Shown: positions 13,249-24,616 of the stretch, piece by piece
Layout: each line of letters opens with the position of its first letter
Position numbering within the stretch: the stretch's first letter is position 1
Source of the DNA: an uncultured Actinomycetes bacterium
Lineage (GTDB): Bacteria > Actinomycetota > Acidimicrobiia > Acidimicrobiales > RAAP-2
Reading direction: 5' to 3'
DNA length: 64,000 nucleotides
NCBI GenBank assembly: GCA_903924205.1
Contig: CAIYAP010000007.1
Span: forward strand, 62,001 to 126,000
Notes under the pieces: model-generated
Seen by the model: the letters and a program-made list of their open reading frames with translations, nothing else
Told to the model about the DNA's origin: nothing
Database searches by the model: none
Position numbers and translations under genes: made by a program

Positions 13249-13334
13249 TGGTGTCGAAGGCGGGACTTGAACCCGCACGCCCTTGCGAGCACCAGCCCCT
13301 CAAGCTGGCGTGTCTGCCATTTCACCACTTCGAC
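13249..13334 (-). tRNA. tRNA-Leu (anticodon GAG), CCA encoded
   Basis: Minus-strand gtcgaag...cttcgac acceptor, anticodon stem-loop ccagc-ttGAGgg-gctgg, T arm gcgggttcaagtcccgc, variable arm, then A + CCA. Confidence 0.93.
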
Positions 13335-13356
13335 GTGGGATCGTCATGTTATCGCA

Positions 13357-15030
13357 TTACGAGGAGAGCGATGCTGGCGTCAGATTGAGGAACTCGTCGA
13401 GTAATCCCACCACGTTGGATGCCGTTTGTAGCGGCAACCGTGATGACCAATATTCAATGTTGGGAAGGGAATACAGAGGCCTATCCCAGACATTGCGCTG
13501 AATCGCGTCATCAATTGCCTTCCAGGAGGCCGTCGCCGTCACGGAATTCAAGGTACCCAAGCCAGCTTGGTAATCCGCTACCAGTGCCGAGGGATCCCAG
13601 CCCGTCCAGAGGCTCCCACCCTGCGCACCAACCGCCCACCGTGATGCCAATTCTGAAGGTAGCGGCTGCGGCAAGTGGTACACACCAGCGTCAAAATGCC
13701 CAGATCGCAGGGCTCCAAGGACGGCAACTTCCGTGCTGAAATACTGCATGGACACCCCGGCGTGCAGATGTTGCCACGAGGTGGCAATGGCCGCCGCTGA
13801 CATGCGATCTTCCGTTGTCGGACCAACCGCAAGGTGGAGAATCAAGGGACCGGTGGGTCCAGTCCAGCCACTAGCCGTCGGGGTAAAACCCGCGGCCCGC
13901 AGAAAGTCGGGGGCGCAGCTCCCGCAGTCGTTCAACTGGCCGGTGGACGGTTGAAAGATTGTCGGAATCGCCGACGTGGTGGTGGTGACACCGACGGGTG
14001 TGCCGATCGGACCGGGGTAAGAAGGTGACGATTGGGGAAATAGTGACGACGCCGCCGGAGCAATTCCGGGGTTAAAGAGGCCTACATTTTTCCAGACCAA
14101 GCTGGCGCGATCGATGGCGCTAGCCAAGGCGCTGCGAACGTTGACGGACGCTTCCTGGGGACGGGTGGCCGAGAAGGTCAACCTCTCAGTTGTAGATGAG
14201 GCCACTGAGAAAGAAGACGTCGTGGGTGGACTCGAAATGAATTGAAGTTGACTTTGCGAGTAGCGATGTGACATCACGGCAAAGGTTCCGCCCGTGATGA
14301 GCGCATTTCCGCCCGCCGAAATCTCAATTCGTTGAGCAATGGGAGTGTTTCCCGTTACTTTCGCGAACTGAGGGTTCGCCACCAGAACCGCGTGATCATT
14401 GGTCAAGGTCACTAACTGATACGGGCCCAATTGCGGCTCTCGCAGCACCTCGGCAAGCGAACATCCAGTTGATCGCGGAGCTATTTGCATATCACGAAAG
14501 AGCGACGACCATCCGCTGTTGGGAAGGCTAAACGTCGCTGTCACCGCTAGGCCGTCAGTAGAAACCACTAGCGAGCTGATGGAGCGGTAGTTGACAGCAG
14601 CAGAACCCACTTGTCGGCGGGAAAACTCCCACCATTGAACCATCTGCTCGCCCGTGAAAGGCTGACCCGTTGTCCAAGTGAAATGTGGGTTTATGCGGTA
14701 CTGAACCACCTGAGGGCTCACCGAGATGAGTTCACTTTGAGTAATTGGACCGTTCGCACCCAACGGACGGCCAAACCTGTTGACGACGAATGCGGAGGGA
14801 GTTGTCAGGTCAAGTACTCCCTGCATGCTGTCGCTAAGGGCACCATCGAAAATGGAGCATCCCGAAAGGGCGTCAGGAACCGACATCTGAAGATTCGCGA
14901 CTGAGACCTTGGGTGGCGACACTGTCGTGGTCGAAGTGCTGGCGGAAGCGGGAAATCCGCTGAACCCCGTCACGAGGAGTAAGACGAAAGCGGCGGCAGT
15001 ACTGCTGGCGCGACGAGCGCCCACGATCAC
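13357..15030 (-). CDS. Extracellular solute-binding protein family 5 (peptide/nickel ABC transporter binding protein)
   Basis: N-terminal signal 'ASSTAAAFVLLLVTGFSGFPASAS'; SBP_bac_5-like organisation ('INPHFTWTTGQPFTGEQMVQWWEF', 'VRSALASAIDRASLVWKNVGLFN'). Confidence 0.8.
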   Translation of the reverse strand: MIVGARRASSTAAAFVLLLVTGFSGFPASASTSTTTVSPPKVSVANLQMSVPDALSGCSIFDGALSDSMQGVLDLTTPSAFVVNRFGRPLGANGPITQSELISVSPQVVQYRINPHFTWTTGQPFTGEQMVQWWEFSRRQVGSAAVNYRSISSLVVSTDGLAVTATFSLPNSGWSSLFRDMQIAPRSTGCSLAEVLREPQLGPYQLVTLTNDHAVLVANPQFAKVTGNTPIAQRIEISAGGNALITGGTFAVMSHRYSQSQLQFISSPPTTSSFSVASSTTERLTFSATRPQEASVNVRSALASAIDRASLVWKNVGLFNPGIAPAASSLFPQSSPSYPGPIGTPVGVTTTTSAIPTIFQPSTGQLNDCGSCAPDFLRAAGFTPTASGWTGPTGPLILHLAVGPTTEDRMSAAAIATSWQHLHAGVSMQYFSTEVAVLGALRSGHFDAGVYHLPQPLPSELASRWAVGAQGGSLWTGWDPSALVADYQAGLGTLNSVTATASWKAIDDAIQRNVWDRPLYSLPNIEYWSSRLPLQTASNVVGLLDEFLNLTPASLSS

Positions 15031-15257
15031 GCGATACGTAGGTCGAGAGTGATCGTCGTGAACGCCAACACGAGCGCCACCGCGACGGTGATGCGGTCCA
15101 AGTTGCGCTCTGCCACCGTTGACCCCTGGGCAACGGAGCCGAGAGAACCGCCCAGCATCGACGACAATCCACCGCCACGTCCCGAATGCATGAGGACGAG
15201 GAAAATCAGGGCGACAGCCGCAATAATCTCAACAACGACGAAAATAGTGGTCAGCAT
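15027..15257 (-). CDS. secG: Preprotein translocase subunit SecG
   Basis: Two TM helices with 'LMHSGRGGGLSSMLGGS'; downstream of tpiA. Confidence 0.9.
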   Translation of the reverse strand: MLTTIFVVVEIIAAVALIFLVLMHSGRGGGLSSMLGGSLGSVAQGSTVAERNLDRITVAVALVLAFTTITLDLRIA

Positions 15258-15276
15258 CAGACTCTCCTTGGAGCCC

Positions 15277-16041
15277 TTAACGGTAGCATTTCGCAGCCGC
15301 AGCCGCTATTTCGACGAACTGCTCGCCGCTCAAGCTGGCGCCCCCCACCAGGAAGCCATCGACGCCAGGAGTGGACGCTAATTCCGTTGCATTTTCAGGT
15401 TTCACCGAACCGCCGTACAGAACGGTGATGTCTCCACCATCTTCTGGCCAAGCAGAGCGGATGACGGCCATCATCTCGGCCACCTGTTCTGATGAGGCCA
15501 CTTTGCCAGTTCCAATCGCCCAAATGGGCTCGTATGCCACTACGACGTCTCGGCGCTGAGATGCGGTCAAGCCACCGACGGCAGCAAGAATTTGCGAGCT
15601 CACGAACTCGACGTGCCCCTCGTTGTCTCGGATCTCTTCTGACTCGCCCACGCAGATAATGGGCGTTAGGTCATGACGTAGCGCTGACGCGGTGGTCTTG
15701 GCGACTGCGTCATCGGTCATCCCGAAGTGTTCTCGCCGTTCGCTGTGACCCACGATGATGAAGGTGCACCCCAGACGCTTCACCATCGGAATGGAGGTTT
15801 CCCCGGTAAAGGCTCCCCCATCCTCCCAGTAGGCGTGTTGTGCCCCCAGCTTGATTGCTAAACGGTCAGCCTCTATCACCGACGACACCGACCGAAGGTC
15901 ACAGGTCGGAGGCGTCACCACCAGCGATACTCCCGCGACATCTGCTTGACGGGCAAGAATGCCGATTTGCTGCGTCAAGTGGATCGCGGCAACGAAGTCG
16001 TTATTCATCTTCCAGTTGCCCACAATGAGGTTTGAGACCAT
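15277..16041 (-). CDS. tpiA: Triosephosphate isomerase
   Basis: 'IVGNWKMNND', 'VGHSERREHFG', 'VAYEPIWAIGTGKVA', 'LYGGSVKPENA'. Confidence 0.98.
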   Translation of the reverse strand: MVSNLIVGNWKMNNDFVAAIHLTQQIGILARQADVAGVSLVVTPPTCDLRSVSSVIEADRLAIKLGAQHAYWEDGGAFTGETSIPMVKRLGCTFIIVGHSERREHFGMTDDAVAKTTASALRHDLTPIICVGESEEIRDNEGHVEFVSSQILAAVGGLTASQRRDVVVAYEPIWAIGTGKVASSEQVAEMMAVIRSAWPEDGGDITVLYGGSVKPENATELASTPGVDGFLVGGASLSGEQFVEIAAAAAKCYR

Positions 16042-16043
16042 CT

Positions 16044-17173
16044 CTACAACACCTTTCTATTGCGCAAAACGCGCAGGCTGGGGAAATCGCCAAACTCTAG
16101 GAGTTCCAGCGACGCGCCCCCGCCAGTTGATATGAAGTCCATTTGGTCTGCAACGCCATATTGCGCGACTGCTGCCGCGCTATCGCCACCACCGATGACC
16201 GAATACATGGACCCTGTGGCGAGCGTGGTCGCAATCGCCTGAGTGCCCAGTGTGAGTCGAGGGTCCTCAAAGACGCCCATTGGACCGTTCCACAGCACAG
16301 TCGCTGCGGATGCCAACTCGCGTGAGAAAAGACGCTCACTTTCGGGGCCAATGTCTAGGCCGATATGCCCGTCAGGCACATCGCTGTCATGGACGCTGGG
16401 AACAACCGTTCCTCCAGTGCCGAAAGATTCGCCAACCGGCAAGCAACGGACATCTACGGGAATCAGAATTTTGCCGGTAGCGAGAAGTTCTCGGCACTCA
16501 TCGAGTCGCGACTCATCTACTAAAGATTTTCCGATGTGGTGGCCTAAGGCCTTCCAGAACGTAAACATCATTCCGCCACCAATGATCACTCGATCAGCTT
16601 TGGCGGCAAGCACATGGACGATACCCAGTTTGTCGGCCACCTTCGCACCGCCCACAACCGCCACGAAGGGTCGCGCAGGCTCCGTCAGAAGGCCACTCAA
16701 AGTCTCCACCTCACGAATCAAGTTCGGTCCTGCCGCGGATGGCAAATGTTGAGGTGGGTACATAATCGACGCATGTTCCCGATGTGACGCTCCAAAAGCC
16801 TCGTTTACATACGCGTCAATTCCGTCGATCAGTTGAGCCCCAAAGCCAGGATCGTTACCTTCCTCACCCGCAGAGAATCGAAGATTTTCCATCAATTCCA
16901 CTGTCGGCGCGAGAACCTTCAGTGCATCGCGAATAGGGGCTACGGAATACTTCTCAACCACCTCACCTTTCGGGCGCCCGACGTGGGTGCACGCCACGAC
17001 CGTTGCTCCTCGAGCCTCAAGATCCGCGAAAAGGGGCAGAGCCGCTCGAATGCGGAAGTCGTCCGCAATGACACGCCTCCCTTCGACCTCTCTAAACGGC
17101 ACATTGAAGTCGACGCGAACAAGTACCCTTTTGCCCCTCAGGTCTCCAAGATCGTCAATGGTGGGCAGTTGCA

Positions 17174-17174
<1 letters not shown>
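16044..17174 (-). CDS. pgk: Phosphoglycerate kinase
   Basis: 'RVLVRVDFNVPF', 'VGGAKVADKLGIV', 'WNGPMGVFE', 'GGGDSAAAV'. Confidence 0.98.
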
Positions 17175-18184
<1,010 letters not shown>

Positions 18185-18209
18185 TTCGTCTCTCCTTTGA
18201 GCCTCTAAA

Positions 18210-19073
18210 TCATGGCACGAGAGTGGCCAGCACTTGCGCCAATAACTCTGAATCGTGCGTTTTGCCTGACGGAGCGCACAGTCTCGCTCGCACCACCTCT
18301 ATGCCTAGGCCGTCGAGGGACGCCGTTTCGGTCGTTTCGTCCACGATCACCCCATCCAGTGGCACATTGTGGGCAGCGAATGCCTCTACGTACTGCGCGG
18401 TCGAAAACCCCTCCGCCTCCGGAAATTGGGGGTAGAGATTGACGACCAAATAGCGGGGAGCCGACGTGTCGGCCAACGCTTCGGAAATGCCGGGAACGAC
18501 ACAGGCGGCGAGAACGCTGGAAAAGATGGAACCCGGCCCGTACACGACAATGTTCGCATTGGAAATTGCCTCCACCGCTGCCCGAGGGGCACGAGCTGAA
18601 GCTGGTCGCACCGCGACGCGGCGAATCGCACTAGACGACGACACTGAGGTCTGACCTTCGGCCACGCCGCTATCGGTAACCGCCAGTAGCTCAACCCCCT
18701 CACGAGAAGCCGGGATGACGCGCCCTCGCAGATTCAAACTGTCGGCGACGATGTCGATCGCCTCTTCGAGCGAAGCAGCCGTTTCGACCAGCCCAGCGAG
18801 AACGAGATTTCCTACTGCGTGTCCACGTAGCTCGCCTCGCATGAATCGATGTTCGAAGTTTTGCGCTAAACGATTGCCGTCATCCGCCAGTGCCACGAGG
18901 CACTTTCGGATGTCCCCGACCGCCGCCACGTCCAGAATCTCGCGAAGCCGACCGGTGCTCCCACCGTTGTCGGCAACTGAAACGATACCCGTGACCGAAA
19001 AACCCGCCGATAGCGCGGCGCGCAGCGTCACTGCCGACCCGTGGCCACCTCCGAGCGCGACGAATTGAGTCAT
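18210..19073 (-). CDS. yvcK: YvcK/CofD-like gluconeogenesis factor family protein
   Basis: 'FVALGGGHGSAVTLRAAL', 'IVSVADNGGSTGRLREILDVAAVGDIRKCLVALA', 'YGPGSIFSSVLAACVVPGI'; start trimmed to 'MTQFVALGGGHG'. Confidence 0.92.
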   Translation of the reverse strand: MTQFVALGGGHGSAVTLRAALSAGFSVTGIVSVADNGGSTGRLREILDVAAVGDIRKCLVALADDGNRLAQNFEHRFMRGELRGHAVGNLVLAGLVETAASLEEAIDIVADSLNLRGRVIPASREGVELLAVTDSGVAEGQTSVSSSSAIRRVAVRPASARAPRAAVEAISNANIVVYGPGSIFSSVLAACVVPGISEALADTSAPRYLVVNLYPQFPEAEGFSTAQYVEAFAAHNVPLDGVIVDETTETASLDGLGIEVVRARLCAPSGKTHDSELLAQVLATLVP

Positions 19074-19912
19074 CGATCGATATCGCGGTGAAAGACGTTC
19101 ACCGCGACGGGTAGCGCTCTGGCGATCGCCTCCGCCATGGCGACGGAGCGGTGCCGTCCCCCGGTGCAACCGATGGCAATGGAGAGATATGACTTCCCTT
19201 CTTTCGCGAATGCAGGGATCTGCCACGCCAACATGGCCGTGACATCTGCAAGAAATCGCTGAGCCTCATCCTGACTCACGACAAAATCCGCAACTTTTGA
19301 ATCGAGCCCGGAAAGTGGCCTCAACGTTTCATCCCAAAACGGGTTAGGAATAAAACGGCAGTCAAAAACTAAGTCCACATCTCGCGGTAGGCCATTCGAA
19401 TAACCAAAAGACATAATCGAGGTGCGCATTGAGCCACCGGCGCTTCGATCTTCAAAAGTGCTCACAATGCGTTGACGAAGTTGGTTGGTGTTTAACGCTC
19501 CAGTATCGATAATCACGTCGGCGAGGTCTCTCGCACCCGAAAAGGCGGCTCGTTCTCCCGCAATCGCGTTCGATACAGAACCTGATAGGGGGTGTCGACG
19601 GCGAGTGCCCTCGTAACGACGAATGAGGACGTCATCTGGGGCATCGAGGAATATGACCTTCACGTCAAATTGTTGTTGTCGTAGGTCCGTGACCGCGGTA
19701 ACAAACTGGTCTCCGTCAAAATTGCCGCTACGGCCGACGACGAACACCAAACCAGGGCCCTCAACTGCACCGTGAAAGGCGAGCTCTGCGACCCGAGCAA
19801 TGAACTCCAGCGGCATGTTGTCGATGACCGTCCAGCCCAAGTCTTCGAGTTGAGCCGATACAGTCGAACGGCCCGCTCCGGACATTCCTGTCACCAACAG
19901 AATTCGGTTCAT
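19070..19912 (-). CDS. rapZ: RNase adapter RapZ (YvcJ family nucleotide-binding protein)
   Basis: 'VTGMSGAGRSTVSAQLEDLGWTVIDNMP', 'FDCRFIPNPFWDETLRPLSG', 'IGCTGGRHRSVAMAEAIA'. Confidence 0.93.
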   Translation of the reverse strand: MNRILLVTGMSGAGRSTVSAQLEDLGWTVIDNMPLEFIARVAELAFHGAVEGPGLVFVVGRSGNFDGDQFVTAVTDLRQQQFDVKVIFLDAPDDVLIRRYEGTRRRHPLSGSVSNAIAGERAAFSGARDLADVIIDTGALNTNQLRQRIVSTFEDRSAGGSMRTSIMSFGYSNGLPRDVDLVFDCRFIPNPFWDETLRPLSGLDSKVADFVVSQDEAQRFLADVTAMLAWQIPAFAKEGKSYLSIAIGCTGGRHRSVAMAEAIARALPVAVNVFHRDIDR

Positions 19913-21750
19913 TAGTCGTCGGTGCCTTCCACTGGAATATCTGCTCGCAAGCGATCGTAGATGGCGCGAGCAACGCCCGTAGGAACTCCCGCGGCAGCAA
20001 TCTCTTCAATCGTTGAGGACCGGAGGTCATCCAGTGCCCCAAAGGCATTCATGAGGGTCGCGAGCCGCTGCGGGCCAAGCCCATCTATTCCGTCTAGAAC
20101 CGATTTCACCATTGATTTTCCACGAGTCGATCGGTGGAACGTAATAGCAAAGCGGTGGGCCTCATCGCGTAGGCGTTGAACCAGGTACAGGGCCTCGCTC
20201 GACCGAGGTAACGCAATGGCCGCCGACGAACCAGGTCGATATATCAATTCCTCACGTTTTGCCAATGAGGCGAGCTGAACCTTTCCCTCGAGGCCCATGT
20301 CACGCACCACCGAGGCGGCGGCGCCCAACTGCGGAAGGCCACCGTCCACAATGATGAGGTCGGGATTGGGAAAACCATCGCGACCACCAGTATCGGAGTA
20401 ATAGGCCAAACGACGCCGAAGAACTTCTGACATGGCGCCGACATCGTTGTTTCCTTCAACTTCCTTTACGTGGAAGCGCCGATACGACGCCTTCGCTGGA
20501 AGTCCATCTTCAATGACCACCATCGAACCGACGTAGTTAGTTCCCTGAAGATGGCTCATATCGAAGCATTCGACTCGCCACGGGGGGCGTGGGAGTTGAA
20601 GCGCGGCAGCCAGGTCGGTCAGGGCTTGCGATCGAACGTTGTGATCATGTTGCCGGCGGAGGGAATCACGTTCGAGCGTTTGCTCAGAATTCTCTATCGC
20701 CATGTCGACCAATTCCGAGACTCGCGATGGCACTCGTTGGTAGGGCGTACTGCCATTCGTTGATATCTTCGCAGCGAACTCAATAGTGGTTGCGGTGACA
20801 TCGGCAACACTGGACGCCCAGCGGCGGCCCTCGAATTCGGATTTCGCGGCCGCGTCGGACATCGCTCTCGCGAGGACGTCATCTTCGCTGTCTCCGGCGT
20901 CGACGTAATACAGGGAGCTACTACGCCCCACCAATCGACCGCCCAAGATTCGCAAGTGAGTCACCACACATCGAGACGAATCGCGAACACTCCCCCAAAC
21001 GTCAATGTCACTCGATTCATCGACTACGACAGATTGGTAGGTGCTCGCAAGTGATAAAGCGTGGAGCGAGTCACGCGCTCGTGCCGCCACTTCGTATCGC
21101 TGCTCCGCCGCCGCCGCCGACATTCTCTCTTCTAGTTCACGTCGCAGGGGCTCGACACGACCTCTAAAGAATGACACGAGGCCGTCCAACTCGTCTTGGT
21201 ATTCATCGCGTGTCACCCGATTCACGCATGGTGCACTGCACTTCTCTAGGTCCGCCAGCAAGCAGGGGCGTCCTTGTCGTTGGTGAATGATGAACTTTGA
21301 ATCTCGGCAGGTCCGAACCGGGAAAATGCGGACAATTTCATCGAGGGTCCGCCGGGCATCCTTGGCATGTCCGAAAGGACCGAAATATGCCGTACCTCGT
21401 CGGTGGGGCTCGCGCGTCAAATACACCGCGGGCCACTGGTGACCCATGGAGATTGCCATGTACGGGTAGGACTTGTCATCCTTGAGCCGAATATTGAATC
21501 TCGGCTGGAACCGCTTTATGAGCTCGTTCTCGAGAAGGAGTGCGTCTACCTCGGTGGGCGTCACGGTCCACTCGACGTGATGGGCTTCTGACACGATTCC
21601 GATGGACTTGGGATCCGTCGTGTCTTTAGCGAAATAGTTAGACAAGCGATTAGACAGATCGGCGGCCTTTCCGACGTAAATCACCGTGCCGTCGGAACGT
21701 GAGAACACGTAGCAGCCGGGTCGATGTGGAATTCCGACCGGCTTGTCCAT
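19912..21750 (-). CDS. uvrC: Excinuclease ABC subunit C
   Basis: GIY-YIG N-terminus 'PHRPGCYVFSRSDGTVIYVGKAADLSNRLSNYF', 'IECFDMSHLQGTNYVGSMVV'-like, C-terminal HhH. Confidence 0.96.
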   Translation of the reverse strand: MDKPVGIPHRPGCYVFSRSDGTVIYVGKAADLSNRLSNYFAKDTTDPKSIGIVSEAHHVEWTVTPTEVDALLLENELIKRFQPRFNIRLKDDKSYPYMAISMGHQWPAVYLTREPHRRGTAYFGPFGHAKDARRTLDEIVRIFPVRTCRDSKFIIHQRQGRPCLLADLEKCSAPCVNRVTRDEYQDELDGLVSFFRGRVEPLRRELEERMSAAAAEQRYEVAARARDSLHALSLASTYQSVVVDESSDIDVWGSVRDSSRCVVTHLRILGGRLVGRSSSLYYVDAGDSEDDVLARAMSDAAAKSEFEGRRWASSVADVTATTIEFAAKISTNGSTPYQRVPSRVSELVDMAIENSEQTLERDSLRRQHDHNVRSQALTDLAAALQLPRPPWRVECFDMSHLQGTNYVGSMVVIEDGLPAKASYRRFHVKEVEGNNDVGAMSEVLRRRLAYYSDTGGRDGFPNPDLIIVDGGLPQLGAAASVVRDMGLEGKVQLASLAKREELIYRPGSSAAIALPRSSEALYLVQRLRDEAHRFAITFHRSTRGKSMVKSVLDGIDGLGPQRLATLMNAFGALDDLRSSTIEEIAAAGVPTGVARAIYDRLRADIPVEGTDD

Positions 21751-21754
21751 TTTC

Positions 21755-24607
21755 CTACTTCTTGGTGCGTCGCGAACGACTCTTGGCGGTCACTAGATCG
21801 CGTAGCACTAACCCAGTTGGTGAATCCAAAGATGCGATGTGTTCTGGTGTTCCCTCACCCACCACCTTGCCACCACGACGTCCACCTTCTGGTCCCATGT
21901 CAACAATCCAGTCAGCCGTCTTGACGACGTCAAGGTTGTGCTCGATGGTGATGACGGTGTTGCCTTGGTCGACCAGTCGATGCAACACCGTCAAAAGTCG
22001 CGCGACGTCATCAAAGTGCAATCCCGTTGTTGGCTCATCGAGCACGTACAACGTGTGACCCGTAGGACGACGAGCCAACTCGGCGGCCAACTTCACTCGC
22101 TGAGCCTCACCGCCCGACAGCGTGGGCGCCGACTGTCCAAGGCGAACATAACCAAGGCCAACATCAACCAGAGTCTGAATATGGCGCTGAATCGACGGCT
22201 GTCGCTCGAAGAACTCGTTGGCCTCGGCAATAGGCATATTCAGTACGTCGGCTATCGACTTACCGCGATACAGAATTTCCAACGTCTCGCGGTTGTAGCG
22301 ACGGCCGTTGCAGTCCTCGCAATTCACGTACACGTCAGGCAAGAAGTGCATTTCAATCTTGATGGTGCCGTCTCCCGCGCACGCTTCGCAGCGACCACCC
22401 TTTACGTTGAAGGAGAAGCGCCCCTGCTGGTAGCCACGAACTTTGGCTTCGGTGGTTTCGGCGAAGAGTTTCCGAATCTTGTCGAAAACTCCCGTGTACG
22501 TGGCGGGGTTTGATCGAGGCGTGCGTCCGATGGGCTGCTGGTCCACCGCCACCACTTTGTCGATGAACTCAATCCCTTCAATAGATTTGTGTTTCGCGAC
22601 CTCGACCTTGGCGTGATGAAGCTGGCGCAAGAGTGAATTCAAGAGAATTTGGTTAACGAGTGTCGATTTACCTGACCCACTGACACCGGTGATGGCCGTG
22701 AAAGTTCCGAGCGGAAAACTCACGCTGACGTTGTCGAGGTTGTTGGCCGCGGCCCCCACGACTCGCAAGACATCGCCCGATGCCTCGCGACGGTTCGAAG
22801 GAACCTCGATCCCTGCTCGCCGTGACAGGTAAGCCCCGGTTCGGCTGAGTTCACATGCTTCAATGCCCGCCACCGGGCCCGCGTACACCACTTCGCCGCC
22901 AAATTCACCGGCACCGGGACCGATGTCAACGATGAAGTCACTGGCACGAATTGTCTCTTCATCGTGTTCGACGACGATGACACTGTTACCGAGGTCGCGC
23001 AACCGTAGGAGAGTCGAGATGAGACGCTGGTTGTCTCGTTGGTGCAACCCAATCGATGGCTCGTCCAGAACGTAGAGGACCCCGACCAGATGGCTACCAA
23101 TTTGACTCGCCAAGCGAATGCGTTGAGCCTCGCCACCGGACAGCGTCGCCGCCGCACGGGCCAGCGTGAGATAGTCCAAGCCGACGTCCAGAAGAAACCG
23201 CAGACGCTCGACGATTTCACGAATCACTAACTCAGCAATTTTGCGGTCACGCTTATTCAGCGGCACCTTCTCAAACCATTCAAAGGACTCGTCAATCGTC
23301 ATCGAGGAAATCTCGGCAATCGACCTTCCTGCAATCTTGACTCCGAGCACTTCCGGCCGCAAGCGCTGACCGTGACAGGAGTGGCATTCCACCTCGCGCA
23401 TGTATTGCTCTGCCTGCTCTCGAGTCCAGTCCCCCTCGGCTTCATTGCGTTGGCGCTCTAGCCATGCCGATAATCCTCGATACGCCGTGTCAAAAGTCTT
23501 GACCTTGCCGTAACGATTTCGGTATTTGAACGCGACCGTGGCATCATCAACGCCGTACAGGACGAGTTGGCGATCTTTGGCCTTCAGCTTCTTCCAGGGA
23601 GTATCTAGTGAAAAATCCCCCAAGTCGGCGACGCCTCTCAGCAAGTGATCGAAATACTTGAAACGGTTTCCGGACCACGGAGCCAGGGCTCCCTCTCGAA
23701 TCGACAGTGAAGTATCGGGCACCACCATGTCAACATCGATTTCGAATTTGGTGCCCAAGCCAGAGCACTCGCTGCACGCTCCGTAGGGTGAATTGAACGA
23801 GAAGTCTCGGGGGGCCAATTCCGAGAAGCTGATGCCACAGGCGGCGCACGCCAACTTTTCTGAGAATTTGACAATTTCGTCTGTGTCCGTGAAGAGAATC
23901 GTCACCGTCCCCTTGGTCAACGCCGTGGCGGCTTCAACCGACTCAGTCAGTCGCTGACGGCTGGCGGGACGAACACTGAGACGGTCCACCACGACATCGA
24001 TGTGATGGACCTCGTAGCGTGCCAACTCGATTGTCGAACGGTCGTCAAGCTCGTGCACAACACCGTCGACGCGGACGCGAGAAAAACCTTGCGACGCGAG
24101 GTCGTCCAACAAGGTGGAGTACTCGCCCTTTCGGCCGTCCACCACCGTTGCCAGCACGAGGAATTTGGCGCCCGGCTCGCTCGACAGGATGTGATCAACG
24201 ATTTGCTGCGACGTCTGTCGACTTACCGGTTCACCACAGTTCGGGCAATGGGGTACCCCTATGCGCGCGAACATAAGGCGCAAGTAGTCGTGGATTTCGG
24301 TAATGGTGCCCACTGTCGAACGAGGGTTTCTCGAGGCCGTCTTCTGGTCGATGGAGATAGCGGGGCTCAAACCCTCAATGAAATCGACATCCGGCTTGTC
24401 CATCTGGCCCAAGAATTGGCGGGCGTATGCGGACAGGCTCTCGACGTAGCGACGTTGGCCTTCGGCGTAAATGGTGTCAAAAGCGAGCGACGACTTTCCC
24501 GACCCCGACAAACCGGTGAAGACGACGAGTTTGTCCCGTGGAATCTCTAGCGAGACATTTTTTAAATTGTGGGCGCGAGCACCTTGGACGCGAATGACAC
24601 CAGACAC
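21755..24607 (-). CDS. uvrA: Excinuclease ABC subunit A
   Basis: '[63 protein letters not shown]', two ABC modules, zinc fingers. Confidence 0.98.
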   Translation of the reverse strand: MSGVIRVQGARAHNLKNVSLEIPRDKLVVFTGLSGSGKSSLAFDTIYAEGQRRYVESLSAYARQFLGQMDKPDVDFIEGLSPAISIDQKTASRNPRSTVGTITEIHDYLRLMFARIGVPHCPNCGEPVSRQTSQQIVDHILSSEPGAKFLVLATVVDGRKGEYSTLLDDLASQGFSRVRVDGVVHELDDRSTIELARYEVHHIDVVVDRLSVRPASRQRLTESVEAATALTKGTVTILFTDTDEIVKFSEKLACAACGISFSELAPRDFSFNSPYGACSECSGLGTKFEIDVDMVVPDTSLSIREGALAPWSGNRFKYFDHLLRGVADLGDFSLDTPWKKLKAKDRQLVLYGVDDATVAFKYRNRYGKVKTFDTAYRGLSAWLERQRNEAEGDWTREQAEQYMREVECHSCHGQRLRPEVLGVKIAGRSIAEISSMTIDESFEWFEKVPLNKRDRKIAELVIREIVERLRFLLDVGLDYLTLARAAATLSGGEAQRIRLASQIGSHLVGVLYVLDEPSIGLHQRDNQRLISTLLRLRDLGNSVIVVEHDEETIRASDFIVDIGPGAGEFGGEVVYAGPVAGIEACELSRTGAYLSRRAGIEVPSNRREASGDVLRVVGAAANNLDNVSVSFPLGTFTAITGVSGSGKSTLVNQILLNSLLRQLHHAKVEVAKHKSIEGIEFIDKVVAVDQQPIGRTPRSNPATYTGVFDKIRKLFAETTEAKVRGYQQGRFSFNVKGGRCEACAGDGTIKIEMHFLPDVYVNCEDCNGRRYNRETLEILYRGKSIADVLNMPIAEANEFFERQPSIQRHIQTLVDVGLGYVRLGQSAPTLSGGEAQRVKLAAELARRPTGHTLYVLDEPTTGLHFDDVARLLTVLHRLVDQGNTVITIEHNLDVVKTADWIVDMGPEGGRRGGKVVGEGTPEHIASLDSPTGLVLRDLVTAKSRSRRTKK

Positions 24608-24616
24608 GAACGCAAA

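Noticed and set aside
19070-19912. RapZ Walker A with Arg in place of Lys (GMSGAGRST)
   Set aside because: I recall this variant as common in actinobacterial RapZ homologues, so it is not unusual here.
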